This document shows positions 34,549 to 44,518 of a stretch of 64,000 nt of DNA, piece after piece. The DNA comes from Candidatus Babelota bacterium. GTDB taxonomy: Bacteria; Babelota; Babeliae; Babelales; Chromulinivoraceae. Both the position numbers and the translations under genes were made by a program. The notes beneath the pieces were generated by a model, which was not told where the DNA came from, ran no database searches, and was given only the letters and a program-made list of their open reading frames with translations. The stretch covers positions 1 through 64,000 of the forward strand of contig JACPFN010000011.1 of assembly GCA_016183005.1 (NCBI GenBank), read 5' to 3'. How positions within the stretch are numbered: position 1 is the stretch's first letter; each line of letters starts with the position of its first letter.

Positions 34549-36429
34549 TTATGAGACTTCTGTGTCTATTGGCCCATTTTGGTTATTGTTATCATTGCTG
34601 TTTTTGTCTTCACTTGTTTGAGCAGCTCCTTGTTTATAAAGTTCTTGAGCAACCTTTTGTGCTTTATTCATCAATGCTTCATATGCTGCTTTAAGTCCCT
34701 CGAGATCATGCTCTTTTGTTTGAAGGTCTGCTTTTGCGACTTCGATTGCAGCCTTGAGCTCATCGGCATCAGCTTGAGAAATTTTAGCCTTATGTTCATC
34801 GAGTGTTTTTTCTACCTGCATAATCATACCATCAAGCTTATTGCGAGCTTCGACCGTTTCTTTGATTTTTTTATCTTCAGTTTCGTGCTCTTTTGCATCT
34901 TGAACCATTTTTTGTATTTCTGATTCAGATAGACCGCTGCTGTTGGTAATTTTAATGCTTTGCTCTTTGCCGGTACCTTTATCTTTTGCTGTGACATTTA
35001 AAATACCATTTGCATCGATATCAAGTGTAACTTCGATTTGAGGTACACCGCGTGGAGCAGCTGGAATACCTTCGAGTTTGAAGCGACCAAGTGATTTGTT
35101 ATCTTTTGCAAGTTCGCGTTCACCCTGGGTGATGTGAATTTCAACAGAATCTTGATTGTTTTCAGCGGTTGAAAATACTTGTGATTTTTTAGTTGGAATC
35201 GTTGTGTTACGTTCAATTAATTTTGTTGCAACGCCACCAAGAGTTTCGATACCAAGTGAAAGAGGAGTTACATCGAGAAGTAAGACATCACTTACTGAAC
35301 CGGTCAAGATTCCACCTTGAATAGCAGCGCCGACTGCAACTACTTCATCAGGGTTAACAGATTTATTTGGAGCTTTACCAAAGAAATCTTTTACAATTTC
35401 TTGGACTTTTGGCATTCGAGTTGAACCACCGACTAAAATAACTTCATCGATCTGACTGCTTGATAGGTTTGCATCGGTCATAGCTTGTTTGCACGGTTTA
35501 ATGAGTCGTTCAAAGATTGACGCGCAGATGCTTTCTAGTTTTGCACGTGAAAGTTTTACGGAGAGATGCTTAGGTCCAGATTCATCTGCCGTGATGTAGG
35601 GTAAATTGATTTCTGTTTCAAGTACTGAAGAAAGTTCTTTTTTAGCCTTTTCAGCCTCTTCCTTGAGACGCTGTAAAGCCATTTTGTTTTTGTAAAGATC
35701 GATTCCTGTATCTTTTTTGAATTCCTCGATGAGATATTTCATGATAATTTCATCAATATCATCACCACCGAGTTTATTATCGCCGCTTGTTGATTTAACT
35801 TCGATTAAACCATCTTGTATTTCAAGAATTGATATATCAAATGTTCCACCACCGAAGTCGAATACTGCGATTGTTCCATTTTTCTTTTTTTCACAACCGT
35901 ATGCAAGAGCCGCTGCTGTTGGTTCATTAATGATACGCTTTACATTAAGACCCGCGATGCGTCCTGCATCTTTAGTTGCTTGACGTTGTGTATCGTTAAA
36001 GTAAGCTGGGACGGTGATGACTGCTTCCGTTACAGTTTGCCCTAAGTATTCTTCTGCTGTTTGCTTAAGATATGTTAGAATTGCAGCTGATACTTCCTGA
36101 GGTGACATTTTTTTACCATCGATTTCAAATGCTACATCACCATTATCAGCGCGAACTACTTTGTATGGATAGTTTGCTGTTTCATTTTTAATCTCTTCAT
36201 ATGTGTGACCGATGAAGCGTTTTGCTGAATAAATAGTGTTTTCTGGATTTGTAATAGCTTGACGTTTTGCTGTTACACCTACGAGACGTTTTCCGTCTTT
36301 GCTGATTGCAAAGATAGAAGGAGTTGTATTTTGTCCTTCTTTATTTGGAATAACTTTTGTTGTTTGACCTTCCATCACCGCTACTGCAGAGTTGGTTGTT
36401 CCAAGGTCAATTCCGATTATTTTTGACAT
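34549..36429 (-). CDS. dnaK: Chaperone DnaK (Hsp70)
   Basis: A 626-residue Hsp70. ATPase domain starts [13 protein letters not shown], has [13 protein letters not shown] and the linker region [20 protein letters not shown]; the substrate domain contains [10 protein letters not shown]. The C-terminal lid is helical and ends in an Asn/Asp-rich tail ([13 protein letters not shown]). Bacterial DnaK refolds proteins with DnaJ and GrpE; neither gene is adjacent. A sigma-70-type promoter and inverted repeat lie directly upstream. Confidence 0.98.
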   Translation of the reverse strand: MSKIIGIDLGTTNSAVAVMEGQTTKVIPNKEGQNTTPSIFAISKDGKRLVGVTAKRQAITNPENTIYSAKRFIGHTYEEIKNETANYPYKVVRADNGDVAFEIDGKKMSPQEVSAAILTYLKQTAEEYLGQTVTEAVITVPAYFNDTQRQATKDAGRIAGLNVKRIINEPTAAALAYGCEKKKNGTIAVFDFGGGTFDISILEIQDGLIEVKSTSGDNKLGGDDIDEIIMKYLIEEFKKDTGIDLYKNKMALQRLKEEAEKAKKELSSVLETEINLPYITADESGPKHLSVKLSRAKLESICASIFERLIKPCKQAMTDANLSSSQIDEVILVGGSTRMPKVQEIVKDFFGKAPNKSVNPDEVVAVGAAIQGGILTGSVSDVLLLDVTPLSLGIETLGGVATKLIERNTTIPTKKSQVFSTAENNQDSVEIHITQGERELAKDNKSLGRFKLEGIPAAPRGVPQIEVTLDIDANGILNVTAKDKGTGKEQSIKITNSSGLSESEIQKMVQDAKEHETEDKKIKETVEARNKLDGMIMQVEKTLDEHKAKISQADADELKAAIEVAKADLQTKEHDLEGLKAAYEALMNKAQKVAQELYKQGAAQTSEDKNSNDNNNQNGPIDTEVS

Positions 36430-36482
36430 ACTGAATTATCCTTCTGTTTATACTGTTTTTACTCTTAATTTATTTGAAATAT

Positions 36483-36512
36483 ATTGTAACTACTTTTATG
36501 GATCATTGTCAA
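36483..36512 (-). promoter_or_regulatory. dnaK promoter
   Basis: On the minus strand TTGACA (36512-36507) is followed by 17-18 bases and TTACAAT (about 36489-36483). Perfect -35 and good -10 for a housekeeping sigma factor. It is about 55 bases upstream of the ATG. Confidence 0.6.
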
Positions 36513-36518
36513 TAAGTT

Positions 36519-36535
36519 TTAGTGTAACTCGCTAA
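36519..36535 (-). promoter_or_regulatory. Candidate heat-shock operator upstream of dnaK
   Basis: TTAGTG-TAACT-CGCTAA is a nearly symmetric inverted repeat with 6-bp arms (one mismatch), seven bases from the -35 box. It resembles a CIRCE half-site in TTAG and CTAA but not in the rest. An HspR-like regulator is encoded at 24316-24780. Confidence 0.3.
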
Positions 36536-36559
36536 GATTTCCTGAGACTTTATCATAAC

Positions 36560-36631
36560 GCCGCAAGGCTCTCACCCCGCCTTATACTCCGCTAGAAGGG
36601 CTTTGGGGGAGCGGCCTGAGAGCCTTGCGGC
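36560..36631. repeat. GC-rich inverted-repeat element
   Basis: Arms 36560-36574 and 36617-36631 are perfect 15-bp inverted repeats (GCCGCAAGGCTCTCA). The interior (36575-36616) is also GC-rich and can form a smaller CCGCT/AGCGG stem. The whole is strikingly GC-rich in an AT-rich genome. It lies in the 314-bp gap upstream of dnaK. It looks like a mobile palindromic repeat or a structured RNA; no second copy was seen in this window. Confidence 0.75.
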
Positions 36632-36690
36632 TTGAAATTGTAAATTTAATAAAAGGGGGTATGGAAAGAAAAAAGAGTATGAAAAACAAA

Positions 36691-36710
36691 AGAGGGCGAT
36701 CATGCCCTCT
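36691..36710 (-). terminator. Terminator of the 36744 gene
   Basis: AGAGGGC and GCCCTCT (7 bp, 6-base loop) with a T-rich run on the minus strand. It is 34 bases past the stop of the small secreted protein gene. Confidence 0.65.
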
Positions 36711-36743
36711 CGTTTTTAACCTGCTTGTTACGTAACTATCAAT

Positions 36744-37160
36744 CTATTCATTGGGAATGTTGGTCAATGCATTATTGGTTAAACTATTGCTATTTTTCAT
36801 TAAATTAATAGCTGACTCAATTTGTTCTTGAGTCTTTTTAAAATAATGAATTGTTTTGTGTATTTCACGATCTTTTTGAGCTGAGCCATTTGAACTTAAA
36901 GATTGTGCCTTTTTAATTCTTGATCGACGTACGCCAGAAACGGATTTGTCTTTAGAATCAAATCTTGATGCTGAGTTATGTAGTTCTTCAACACGGTCTA
37001 TTTCCTTGAATAAATCACGCATACTGGCATGAATATCTTTGTCAGCAGTAACTAAATCTTTTACAGGCTCAATTGAATGATCATTATGCTTACAATTTAA
37101 AGACTTTGATATAGAAAAAATCGCTGCGATGAAAGCAATTTGATAAATGCAAATCTTCAT
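36744..37160 (-). CDS. Small secreted helical protein, function unknown
   Basis: A 138-residue protein with a signal peptide (MKICIYQIAFIAAIFSISKS) and a hydrophilic helical body with many Lys, Glu and Asn (DLFKEIDRVEELHNSAS, KTQEQIESAINLMK). Arg/Lys-rich RRSRIKKAQSLSSNGS sits in the middle. GGAG is six bases upstream of the ATG. No family recognised. Confidence 0.55.
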   Translation of the reverse strand: MKICIYQIAFIAAIFSISKSLNCKHNDHSIEPVKDLVTADKDIHASMRDLFKEIDRVEELHNSASRFDSKDKSVSGVRRSRIKKAQSLSSNGSAQKDREIHKTIHYFKKTQEQIESAINLMKNSNSLTNNALTNIPNE

Positions 37161-37383
37161 AAAACTCTCCTTTTTAAAGAATAGGTAAAAAAAGCCTACG
37201 CCTTTTTTTGAATACTTAAAAAATATATAAGGCTATTAATTTATTTTTACCTAAATTTTGCATAAGGAATCAAGATATAATTTTTTTTAAGGAATGAAAA
37301 AAATGAAGAAAAGAAAAAAATAATGAACAAGAGATATAAAAAGGAATAATGAATATAAATATGATTTTTTTATGCGATCACTT

Positions 37384-38778
37384 TTAAAGGACTAATATAT
37401 AATAATTGATGATATATATCATCAATGATACTAAACTACTTATCCCAATTGTTAACATTCGTATTCTCCATGAAATGACAATGCCCCAAATTCGATGCGC
37501 AATATACATAATGCTAATGATAAAACACAACCTAAAAAGAATAATAGGAATTAAAATAAATTCAGCAGGAATATGAATGACAAAATGCATGCATAAAAAC
37601 AATAACCCGTACATAGCAAGATTGATACCATTGGCAATAGCAAGTATCCACGACTTACGCTGCGTTAAGTACCACTTTTCGTACGCAATAACTAAATATT
37701 CAATAAATCCTGCAAAAATAAATAGAATAATATTGAATATTACCGCCGAAGAAAAACAAAGATTAATACATAAACAAGAGATAACAATGGAACCTATGGT
37801 TATACCTAACGCATATAAAAATTGAGTATACCAAGTAATAACCCTTACAAACGTTTGCTGTGAAATAGAGATTTTTTCTTGATCTTTGTCTATGGTGGTT
37901 TGCTTTGCAATAGAAGAAAATAATGCAGCAGTCGGTAACCCAAATGAACGATTTAATACCATATATAACAAAACAATAATATCAGTGAATAGCTTAATCT
38001 GACCAACCTTTGCTAAACCTAAGTAGCAAGCTAATACTATAATGAAAAAATTAGGGGAAAATAAAGCCTTGGCTATCTGATTAATATAATTAATTATTTG
38101 ATTGCCTATGATCTCTTTGAATGATGGAATTATGCTTTTTGAATCCTCAACGGGTATTCTTGTGTAAAATTTATAAATGGTCTGCGCAAGCAAACAGCAC
38201 TCTGCAAATGAGATGATTGCCATAGGAATGAATATTGTCAGTAAGCTTATCTGACCAAATAAACAATAACAACTCCACACAGAAGATACATATATAATAA
38301 GTGTAGAAATATCAAAAATAGAAATGGTCTTTTGTAAAAACAACATTTGCGCTAGTACATCAAGAGACTTTTTAATACTTTCTGAAATAAAAATAAAAAT
38401 GATTATAGCTAAAAGCAGGGGAGTTGTATGCTCTATGATATTGGCGACGGGACAAAGTAAAATATGTCTATTAATATACCATAAAAGAATGATTACCATG
38501 ATCATGCATACTAATCGGGCAAAAAACAGGGGGATCAGTTTTTTAAAATTTTTTTGAGAAGCGGTATAAATATTATGATGCGTAATAATAAAATAATCGA
38601 ATCCTATATTGGTTACACTAATTAAAAAATAAATAGAAGAAAATAGAGTACCAATAAGACCAAAGAGCTGACTTGGAATTATACTAAATAATAAAAGCTG
38701 ATGAGTTTGTAATATTATTTTATATAAAAAAATATTAATCACATTATAGGACATTGCTTTAAAAAAATTATACAACAC
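37384..38778 (-). CDS. Multi-pass transporter resembling MATE/polysaccharide flippases
   Basis: A 464-residue integral membrane protein with about twelve hydrophobic helices (IFLYKIILQTHQLLLFSII; YFLISVTNIGFDYFIIT; PLLLAIIIFIFISESI and so on). The N-terminal pattern LFGLIGTLFSSIYFLISVTNIGFD and the length match MOP-superfamily exporters such as Wzx-type lipid-linked sugar flippases. I see no diagnostic residues, so this is fold-level. The start is a GTG at 38778 with AAGGG seven bases before it. Cargo and neighbours are unclear; no glycosyltransferases are near. Confidence 0.5.
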   Translation of the reverse strand: MLYNFFKAMSYNVINIFLYKIILQTHQLLLFSIIPSQLFGLIGTLFSSIYFLISVTNIGFDYFIITHHNIYTASQKNFKKLIPLFFARLVCMIMVIILLWYINRHILLCPVANIIEHTTPLLLAIIIFIFISESIKKSLDVLAQMLFLQKTISIFDISTLIIYVSSVWSCYCLFGQISLLTIFIPMAIISFAECCLLAQTIYKFYTRIPVEDSKSIIPSFKEIIGNQIINYINQIAKALFSPNFFIIVLACYLGLAKVGQIKLFTDIIVLLYMVLNRSFGLPTAALFSSIAKQTTIDKDQEKISISQQTFVRVITWYTQFLYALGITIGSIVISCLCINLCFSSAVIFNIILFIFAGFIEYLVIAYEKWYLTQRKSWILAIANGINLAMYGLLFLCMHFVIHIPAEFILIPIILFRLCFIISIMYIAHRIWGIVISWRIRMLTIGISSLVSLMIYIINYYILVL

Positions 38779-38987
38779 AATAAAACCCTTTCATGTCAGA
38801 CTAATGTAACAAATAAAGTTTTTTGATGCGAGCTTTTGTGAGCTTTATCGAAAAAACTATTTACTAGAATATAAGTTTCTATAATTTTTTTTTGATCTCT
38901 TTGAAAAGCAATATTTATAGGGTATTCTAGTAAGCATGGATAACTTTATGAAGCGAGTGAAATAAGCCTTTTTTTAAAGGAGAGTAT

Positions 38988-39590
38988 ATGTTTCTTGTTA
39001 ACGATAAAGTAGTATATCCTGGATATGGAGTAGCTTTAATAAATAAGTTGGTTCAAAGATTGGTGTCAGGTAAAATGACCAGTTTTTATGAGTTAAAATT
39101 TTTTAATAAAGATATGTCCGTACTTATTCCAGAGGATCGTATTGAAGCAGCTGGAATTCGTAAATTAAGCAGCGATAGAGATCTTGAAGAAATGTTTAAA
39201 ATCTTATCTGAACCTTTTAAAAAAGGAAATTACGAAATAGGTTTCAATAATTGGAATAAAAGAAATAAAAAATATCAACTCAATTTGAGATCTGGTGATC
39301 TTTTAAAAATTTGTCATATCTATAAAGATCTTGAATGGATATCAAAGAGCAAGGATCTTTCTTTTGGTGAAAGAAATTTAAAAACAAAAATTGAACAATT
39401 ATTAATTGAAGAAATTTCTATTGTTAAAAATATCGATAAAGAAAAAGCATTAAAAACATTACATAAAACATTCGTTGGTGCATCACAAGCAGAATCTAAA
39501 AAAATTACAAAAATTATTGATGATCATGAACCGATAACTCCAACGAAAAGGACGAAGTCAAGCAAAGGACTCGTAGAAATTATTATATAA
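38988..39590 (+). CDS. CarD-family RNA polymerase-binding regulator
   Basis: A 200-residue protein. Residues 1-65 are the CarD/TRCF RNA-polymerase-interaction domain: MFLVNDKVVYPGYGVALINKL, then FYELKFFNKDMSVLIPEDRIEAAGIRKL. The rest is helical and charged and continues to a Lys-rich tail, as in the DNA-binding CarD C-terminus. CarD proteins bind the beta subunit and stabilise open promoter complexes. GGAGAG upstream supports the ATG. A long perfect palindrome begins at its stop codon. Confidence 0.85.
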   Translation: MFLVNDKVVYPGYGVALINKLVQRLVSGKMTSFYELKFFNKDMSVLIPEDRIEAAGIRKLSSDRDLEEMFKILSEPFKKGNYEIGFNNWNKRNKKYQLNLRSGDLLKICHIYKDLEWISKSKDLSFGERNLKTKIEQLLIEEISIVKNIDKEKALKTLHKTFVGASQAESKKITKIIDDHEPITPTKRTKSSKGLVEIII

Positions 39591-39648
39591 AAAGAGATGA
39601 AATATAAAGGGCTCTAAATTTAGAGCCCTTTATATTTCATCTCTTTTT
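39589..39648. terminator. 60-bp perfect palindrome at the end of the CarD gene
   Basis: Arms 39589-39618 and 39619-39648 are exact reverse complements, with no spacer, beginning in the TAA stop. The core is AGGGCTCTAAATTTAGAGCCCT. In RNA it forms a very stable stem, with TTTTT in the 3' arm, so it is a strong terminator that could work in both directions. Confidence 0.75.
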
Positions 39649-39754
39649 CTCTTCGAACGTTTTTACTTTTTTCTTAAATTTCAATACTCTGTAGAGTAAG
39701 CGCAACAAAGATTTAATAAATACTAATAAAACAATAGAAAACAAATATTTATAT

Positions 39755-40708
39755 ATGAAGAAATTTATTGTCGTTGTTACTGGACCTACCGCAACGGGAA
39801 AATCTGATTTTGCAGAAAAATTAGCTCAAAAGCTAGGTGGTGAAATTATTAATGCTGATATCGGTTCATGGTATGCCCCTTTAAATATTGGAACAGCTAA
39901 ACCGAATTTGAATACTATGAGCATTGCGTATCATTTATTTAATATTTTAAATAAGCCAGAACAGTTTACCGTCGTAGCTTTTAGAAATCGAGTTGAGCAG
40001 TTGACTGAAGAAATTTGGTCGCGCGGTAAAATACCTGTGATAGTTGGAGGATCAGCGTTTTATATTAAAGCTCTTTGGTATAAATCCCAAGAATCTGGAT
40101 CTTCATCTGAAATTGAACATGTTTTGATGAAATCGACACAAAGTACCCAAGATTTATGGCGGCAACTTTTTGAAATTGATCAATTTCGTGCAGAAAAAAT
40201 TAATAACAATGATCGCTATCGCGTAGTACGTGCATTAGGAATATATACAGCTACAGGTCAAAAGCCTTCAAGCTTTAATCCTGTATATGATCCCATTGCG
40301 CCAATATTCGGATTTTTTTGTTATAGAGAGCGTCAGGAATTGTATGACCGCATTAACTATCGAACCGAACTTATGTTACAAAATGGTTGGATTGAGGAAG
40401 TGCAAAATATAATGGGCACTGAGTGGGAAAAATTTTTGATTGAAAAAAAGATAATTGGATATGACGATATTATTCATTATTTGCGATCAGGAAAAACTAG
40501 TTTGCTTTATGATAATCTCGTAACTACTATTCAGCAAAAGACAAGAAATTATGCTAAGCGACAGATCACTTTTTTATCTAAATTAAAAAGAGATATCATG
40601 AATGATACAGACAAGAGTTCTTATACCATGTATATACAAGAAATAGATTTGATGGCGCAGGAAATTAATCAAGTAGTGCAAGATCTTTATAGAATTATAA
40701 TGGCATAG
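39755..40708 (+). CDS. miaA: tRNA dimethylallyltransferase MiaA
   Basis: A 317-residue enzyme that adds the isopentenyl group to A37 of tRNAs reading UNN codons. P-loop VTGPTATGKSDFAEKLA, the family NIGTAKPN, the VIVGGSAFYIKAL helix, YRVVRALGIY and the C-terminal Tyr/Arg pattern QQKTRNYAKRQITFL. The usual D-S-x-Q-V-Y segment after the P-loop is replaced here by DIGSWY, so the tRNA-contacting Ser/Gln are not conserved as expected. The rest is standard. The CarD gene is upstream. Confidence 0.9.
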   Translation: MKKFIVVVTGPTATGKSDFAEKLAQKLGGEIINADIGSWYAPLNIGTAKPNLNTMSIAYHLFNILNKPEQFTVVAFRNRVEQLTEEIWSRGKIPVIVGGSAFYIKALWYKSQESGSSSEIEHVLMKSTQSTQDLWRQLFEIDQFRAEKINNNDRYRVVRALGIYTATGQKPSSFNPVYDPIAPIFGFFCYRERQELYDRINYRTELMLQNGWIEEVQNIMGTEWEKFLIEKKIIGYDDIIHYLRSGKTSLLYDNLVTTIQQKTRNYAKRQITFLSKLKRDIMNDTDKSSYTMYIQEIDLMAQEINQVVQDLYRIIMA

Positions 40709-40773
40709 TTAATAATATTGCTTCTAAATTAGATTTTAAGAGAGCTGGATAGATTTTTGCTTGGGATATTTAC

Positions 40774-40801
40774 TTGACTTTATATGACGTTGGTTTATAT
40801 A
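40774..40801 (+). promoter_or_regulatory. Promoter candidate upstream of the SPOR protein
   Basis: TTGACT (40774-40779), a 16-base spacer and TATATA (40796-40801). Transcription would start near 40808, inside the first codons of the annotated gene at 40805, which favours a later start at 40850. Confidence 0.4.
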
Positions 40802-40804
40802 TAA

Positions 40805-41500
40805 ATGGGATTAGATCAACTTTTTAAAATCTTTAATCGAAATTATACAATGTCAGATCAAAATGGAATTCACATTACTAAAAAACAGGCAAGCATTACA
40901 GCAGCGTTGCTGATTTTTTTAAGTATTCTTATTTTTATAGCTGGATATTTTTGGGGTAAGCAATCAATGCTTGAAGAATTTACTCAAAAAACCTCTCAGG
41001 AATCGTTTAATGACCAAGTTGATTATCTTTTGACCATGCAGTCTTTTACTGCAAAGCATGGCCCGCTTCCTGAAAACGAGCAAGAAAAAGAAAAGCAATT
41101 GGAAAATATTCCGGATGCTTTAGAAGAGAATGAAAAGGAAAAAGAGGAAGATGGTACAAAGCAGCCAGAATATTTAGCTCTCAATGGTAATAAAAAAAAT
41201 GTTACAGAAGTAAAATCTCTTGCGATAGTTGATTCGGCAGAAAAAAATGAAAAACATTTTGCGACACTTGCTGGATTTGGTAAAAAAAATTCAGCAGAAG
41301 CAATGATTCAGCGTCTTAAAAAATATAAAATTGATCTTGAATTAAAAACTAAGATTAGTAAATCTGCTTCGGGGCGAGGTACCAGAACTTGGTATCAGGT
41401 TGTCACTAAGACGTATCCTGATAAGGATGAAGTTCAGCGGATTGTCGACCGCGTTGTAGCTTTAGAGCATATTAAGCGCACAGATGTGAAAATATTTTAA
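40805..41500 (+). CDS. SPOR-domain membrane protein
   Basis: About 231 residues: a short cytosolic N-terminus, one membrane helix (ASITAALLIFLSILIFIAGYFWG), a Glu/Lys-rich linker (ENEQEKEKQLENIPDALEEN) and a C-terminal SPOR domain (HFATLAGFGKKNSAEAMIQRL to HIKRTDVKIF). SPOR domains bind denuded peptidoglycan at the division site. ATG codons at 40805 and 40850 are both possible; the promoter at 40774 makes the second likely, losing 15 residues. It precedes the PpiD-like gene. Confidence 0.8.
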   Translation: MGLDQLFKIFNRNYTMSDQNGIHITKKQASITAALLIFLSILIFIAGYFWGKQSMLEEFTQKTSQESFNDQVDYLLTMQSFTAKHGPLPENEQEKEKQLENIPDALEENEKEKEEDGTKQPEYLALNGNKKNVTEVKSLAIVDSAEKNEKHFATLAGFGKKNSAEAMIQRLKKYKIDLELKTKISKSASGRGTRTWYQVVTKTYPDKDEVQRIVDRVVALEHIKRTDVKIF

Positions 41501-41539
41501 TTTTAAAAATCAGAATATCGAAACAAAAAGGATACATTT

Positions 41540-43462
41540 ATGATAACTATAATGCGAAAATTAATTAACAACAATGCCTACAAGGTTATTTTGTGGATAT
41601 TCTTGTTTATGATGGCAGCAGGAAGTGGTTTAGTTTTTATGGGCGGTAAAACCGAAGAAAAAAACAGTGTCATTAAGGTTTATGACTTAACAATTTCTGA
41701 TAAAAAGTTTGCATTAATGTTGCAGCGCACAAAACAACAATTAGAAATGTTTAAGATGCGCGGATTCAACTTATCTAATATGAATGTTCAAAAAGAAACT
41801 GTGCAGGCGGGAGTTAGCAAATTATTATCTGAACACGCAGTGGATGATTTGAATCTAAAAGTTTCAACTAATCGTGTATCTCAAGAAATTTCAAGACAAT
41901 TACAACATTTACCAGCACATTTTTTTGATGAAAATGGAAATTTAAATACCGAGGCTTTTTTAAAGGCTATTGCGCCAATGACTATGCAAGATTTTATGTC
42001 TGAAATTGAAATCGATTCAAAAAACAAAGTGCTTGATACATTGATTAATGCAAGTTTATATATTCCTAGTTTCGAAAAAATATTATATGAACAGGCGGAA
42101 TATGCGGATAAGGATTATTCTTATTTTAAGATCTCTTCTGAAAAGTATTTATCAAAAGTAAGTGAAAATAAGCCAAGTGATGCATTGCTTACAAAGTTTT
42201 ATAAACGTCCTGAAATATCAGAACAATTTAAAACAACAGAAAAACGCTCCGGTAAACAGTGGGTATTTACACCAAGAAGCTATGGAATTACTATCACCGA
42301 TTCCGAAGTGAAATCTTTTTATGATAAAAATAAAGCTGCTTTATATGTTGTAAGTCCAGCGCAAATGCAAATTCGTGAATTGGTTATTTTGATTGAGCCT
42401 GGCAAAGAAAATGAAGCTAAGGCTCGTATTCAAGAGTTAAAGCAGGAAGCTGATAAGAATCCTTCAAAATTTGAAGAGATGGTTAAAAAGTTTTCAGAAG
42501 ATAAGGCAACAGCCTCTAAAGGTGGACTTTCTGAATTATTTACCAAAGATGATAAGAAAATGAATAAAACTGTAGTAGATACAGCTTTTGAGTTTTTGGG
42601 CACCGACGATCAAGTCTCTTCCCCTATCAAAACTGATCGTGGCTATGAGCTCCTGCAAAGAGTTAAAAAGGTTTCCGCAAAATATAAAGAGTTAACTACT
42701 GTTTCTAATGACATTAAGGATCAATTAACTATTGATAAATTTAAAAAACGGTTTGCTCAAGATGCTTCTCGGGTCATACATAGTGTTAAATATAAGCCTG
42801 AGGCTTTGAGCAACTTTGTTGAAAAGTATCATGGAAAATTAGTGGATATTCCATTATCTGAGCGCAAACCAGGCATTATACATACAACTTTATTTAGAAT
42901 GGAGCAGGATCGTTATACTCAGATATTTGATAAAAATGATGGAATTATTCTATATTGCCAAGAGATTGAAAAATCAACGCTTCCTGCGCTTGAAAATGTA
43001 AAATCTCGTTTATTGCCATTATACTTTAAAGATTTGGCATATGAAATGATGCAAAGTCAACTTAATCAGGCTTTAAAAGAGGCGTCTAAGGAATCTTTTG
43101 AGAAGGTTGCTGAGAAATATGGCGTTTCTGTTCAAAGGGCATTCTTTAAGTATAATCAAGGAAAATTGGAACAAAGTTCTATCTTAAAAGAAGAAAATAT
43201 TATGGCGCAAGTTAAAAACTTACAATATCAAGGAGCAGTGGCTGCTATTACAACTACAACCGATGGTATTTTGATGCGCTTGGATTCTATAAATATGACT
43301 CAAATTACCAAAGAAGAGCAAGAGCAAGCCCAAAAAGTCATGAATTATATAAAATCTTATCAGTATAAAGAAGGCTTTGTTGCTTCTTTATATAGAATTG
43401 CTAAACTTAGAAATAAGATAGAAATCAAAAAAGAAATCTTACAATTTACAAAAGAAGTATAA
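41540..43462 (+). CDS. PpiD/SurA-like peptidyl-prolyl isomerase, membrane-anchored
   Basis: A 640-residue protein with one N-terminal anchor ([24 protein letters not shown]) and a long periplasmic part: SurA-N-like helical region, then one PPIC domain near residues 280-375 ([42 protein letters not shown]-type region [23 protein letters not shown]). Helical chaperone regions follow. PpiD-type foldases assist outer-membrane and periplasmic protein folding. AAGGA precedes the ATG. recA begins two bases after its stop, so they share a transcript. Confidence 0.85.
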   Translation: MITIMRKLINNNAYKVILWIFLFMMAAGSGLVFMGGKTEEKNSVIKVYDLTISDKKFALMLQRTKQQLEMFKMRGFNLSNMNVQKETVQAGVSKLLSEHAVDDLNLKVSTNRVSQEISRQLQHLPAHFFDENGNLNTEAFLKAIAPMTMQDFMSEIEIDSKNKVLDTLINASLYIPSFEKILYEQAEYADKDYSYFKISSEKYLSKVSENKPSDALLTKFYKRPEISEQFKTTEKRSGKQWVFTPRSYGITITDSEVKSFYDKNKAALYVVSPAQMQIRELVILIEPGKENEAKARIQELKQEADKNPSKFEEMVKKFSEDKATASKGGLSELFTKDDKKMNKTVVDTAFEFLGTDDQVSSPIKTDRGYELLQRVKKVSAKYKELTTVSNDIKDQLTIDKFKKRFAQDASRVIHSVKYKPEALSNFVEKYHGKLVDIPLSERKPGIIHTTLFRMEQDRYTQIFDKNDGIILYCQEIEKSTLPALENVKSRLLPLYFKDLAYEMMQSQLNQALKEASKESFEKVAEKYGVSVQRAFFKYNQGKLEQSSILKEENIMAQVKNLQYQGAVAAITTTTDGILMRLDSINMTQITKEEQEQAQKVMNYIKSYQYKEGFVASLYRIAKLRNKIEIKKEILQFTKEV

Positions 43463-43463
43463 A

Positions 43464-44498
43464 ATGAAAGAAAAAGCGACTGCAAAACATCCAGAGTCTG
43501 ACATTGCTCAGTCAAAGCGTAAGGCGCTTGAAGTAACTTTCTCCCAAATTGAAAAACAATATGGTAAAGGTTCGGTTATGCTTTTAGGTGAACAACCTAA
43601 AAATAAGATAACTGCCATTTCTTCAGGCTCGCTTTTGATTGATCAGGTGATTGGTGTCGGTGGTTATCCTACTGGCAGAATCATTGAAGTGTTTGGACCG
43701 GAATCTTCTGGTAAAACAACATTGGCCCTTCATGCTATTACGCAGGCGCAGCGTCAGGGAGGCATTTGTGCATTTATAGATGCTGAACACGCTCTTGATC
43801 CAGCATATGCGGCAAAGCTTGGTGTCAATATTGACGATTTAATTATTTCGCAACCTGATTGTGGAGAGCAAGCTCTTGAAATAGCTGAAATGCTTATTCG
43901 TTCAGGAGCAGTTGATGTAATCGTTATAGACTCAGTTGCGGCATTAGTTCCCCGTGCAGAGCTCGAAGGTGATATGGGGGATGCCCATGTAGGTCTTCAA
44001 GCTCGTCTAATGTCTCAAGCTCTTAGAAAGTTAACAGCTATTGTTCATAAGTCTAAAACAATTTTGATTTTTATTAATCAAGTTCGTAATACTATCAATA
44101 GTGGCGTAATGTTTGGACCGAAAGAGACGACAACAGGTGGTAAAGCGTTGAAGTTTTATGCATCGCTTCGTCTTGACGTTCGTAAAATTGCTTCCTTGAA
44201 GAAGGATGAGCTTCATTTTGGGAATCGAGTTATGGTTAAAGCTGTAAAAAACAAGGTTGCTCCACCATTTAGATCAACAGAGCTTGATCTGCTTTTTGAT
44301 GTTGGAATCAGCCCTGAGCTTGATCTGCTTGATGCAGCAATTCAATACAATGTTGTAACAAAAAATGGTGCATGGCTTTCTTTTGAGGGCAAAAACTTTG
44401 CCCAAGGAAGAGATCAAGCCTACCAGCTTCTTAAAGAAAATAAAGGATTTGCAGGAACTCTTTCTGCAAAGGTAAAAGAAGTTATGTTTAATGTTTAA
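43464..44498 (+). CDS. recA: Recombinase A
   Basis: A 344-residue RecA. Walker [13 protein letters not shown] (about 77-88), Walker [22 protein letters not shown]1 [18 protein letters not shown], and L2 [14 protein letters not shown]. It forms filaments on single-stranded DNA for repair, and promotes LexA-type self-cleavage where present. Shorter acidic tail than E. coli. The ATG is two bases after the PpiD-like stop. Confidence 0.98.
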   Translation: MKEKATAKHPESDIAQSKRKALEVTFSQIEKQYGKGSVMLLGEQPKNKITAISSGSLLIDQVIGVGGYPTGRIIEVFGPESSGKTTLALHAITQAQRQGGICAFIDAEHALDPAYAAKLGVNIDDLIISQPDCGEQALEIAEMLIRSGAVDVIVIDSVAALVPRAELEGDMGDAHVGLQARLMSQALRKLTAIVHKSKTILIFINQVRNTINSGVMFGPKETTTGGKALKFYASLRLDVRKIASLKKDELHFGNRVMVKAVKNKVAPPFRSTELDLLFDVGISPELDLLDAAIQYNVVTKNGAWLSFEGKNFAQGRDQAYQLLKENKGFAGTLSAKVKEVMFNV

Positions 44499-44518
44499 TA
44501 TATAAGGTTTTATATACT

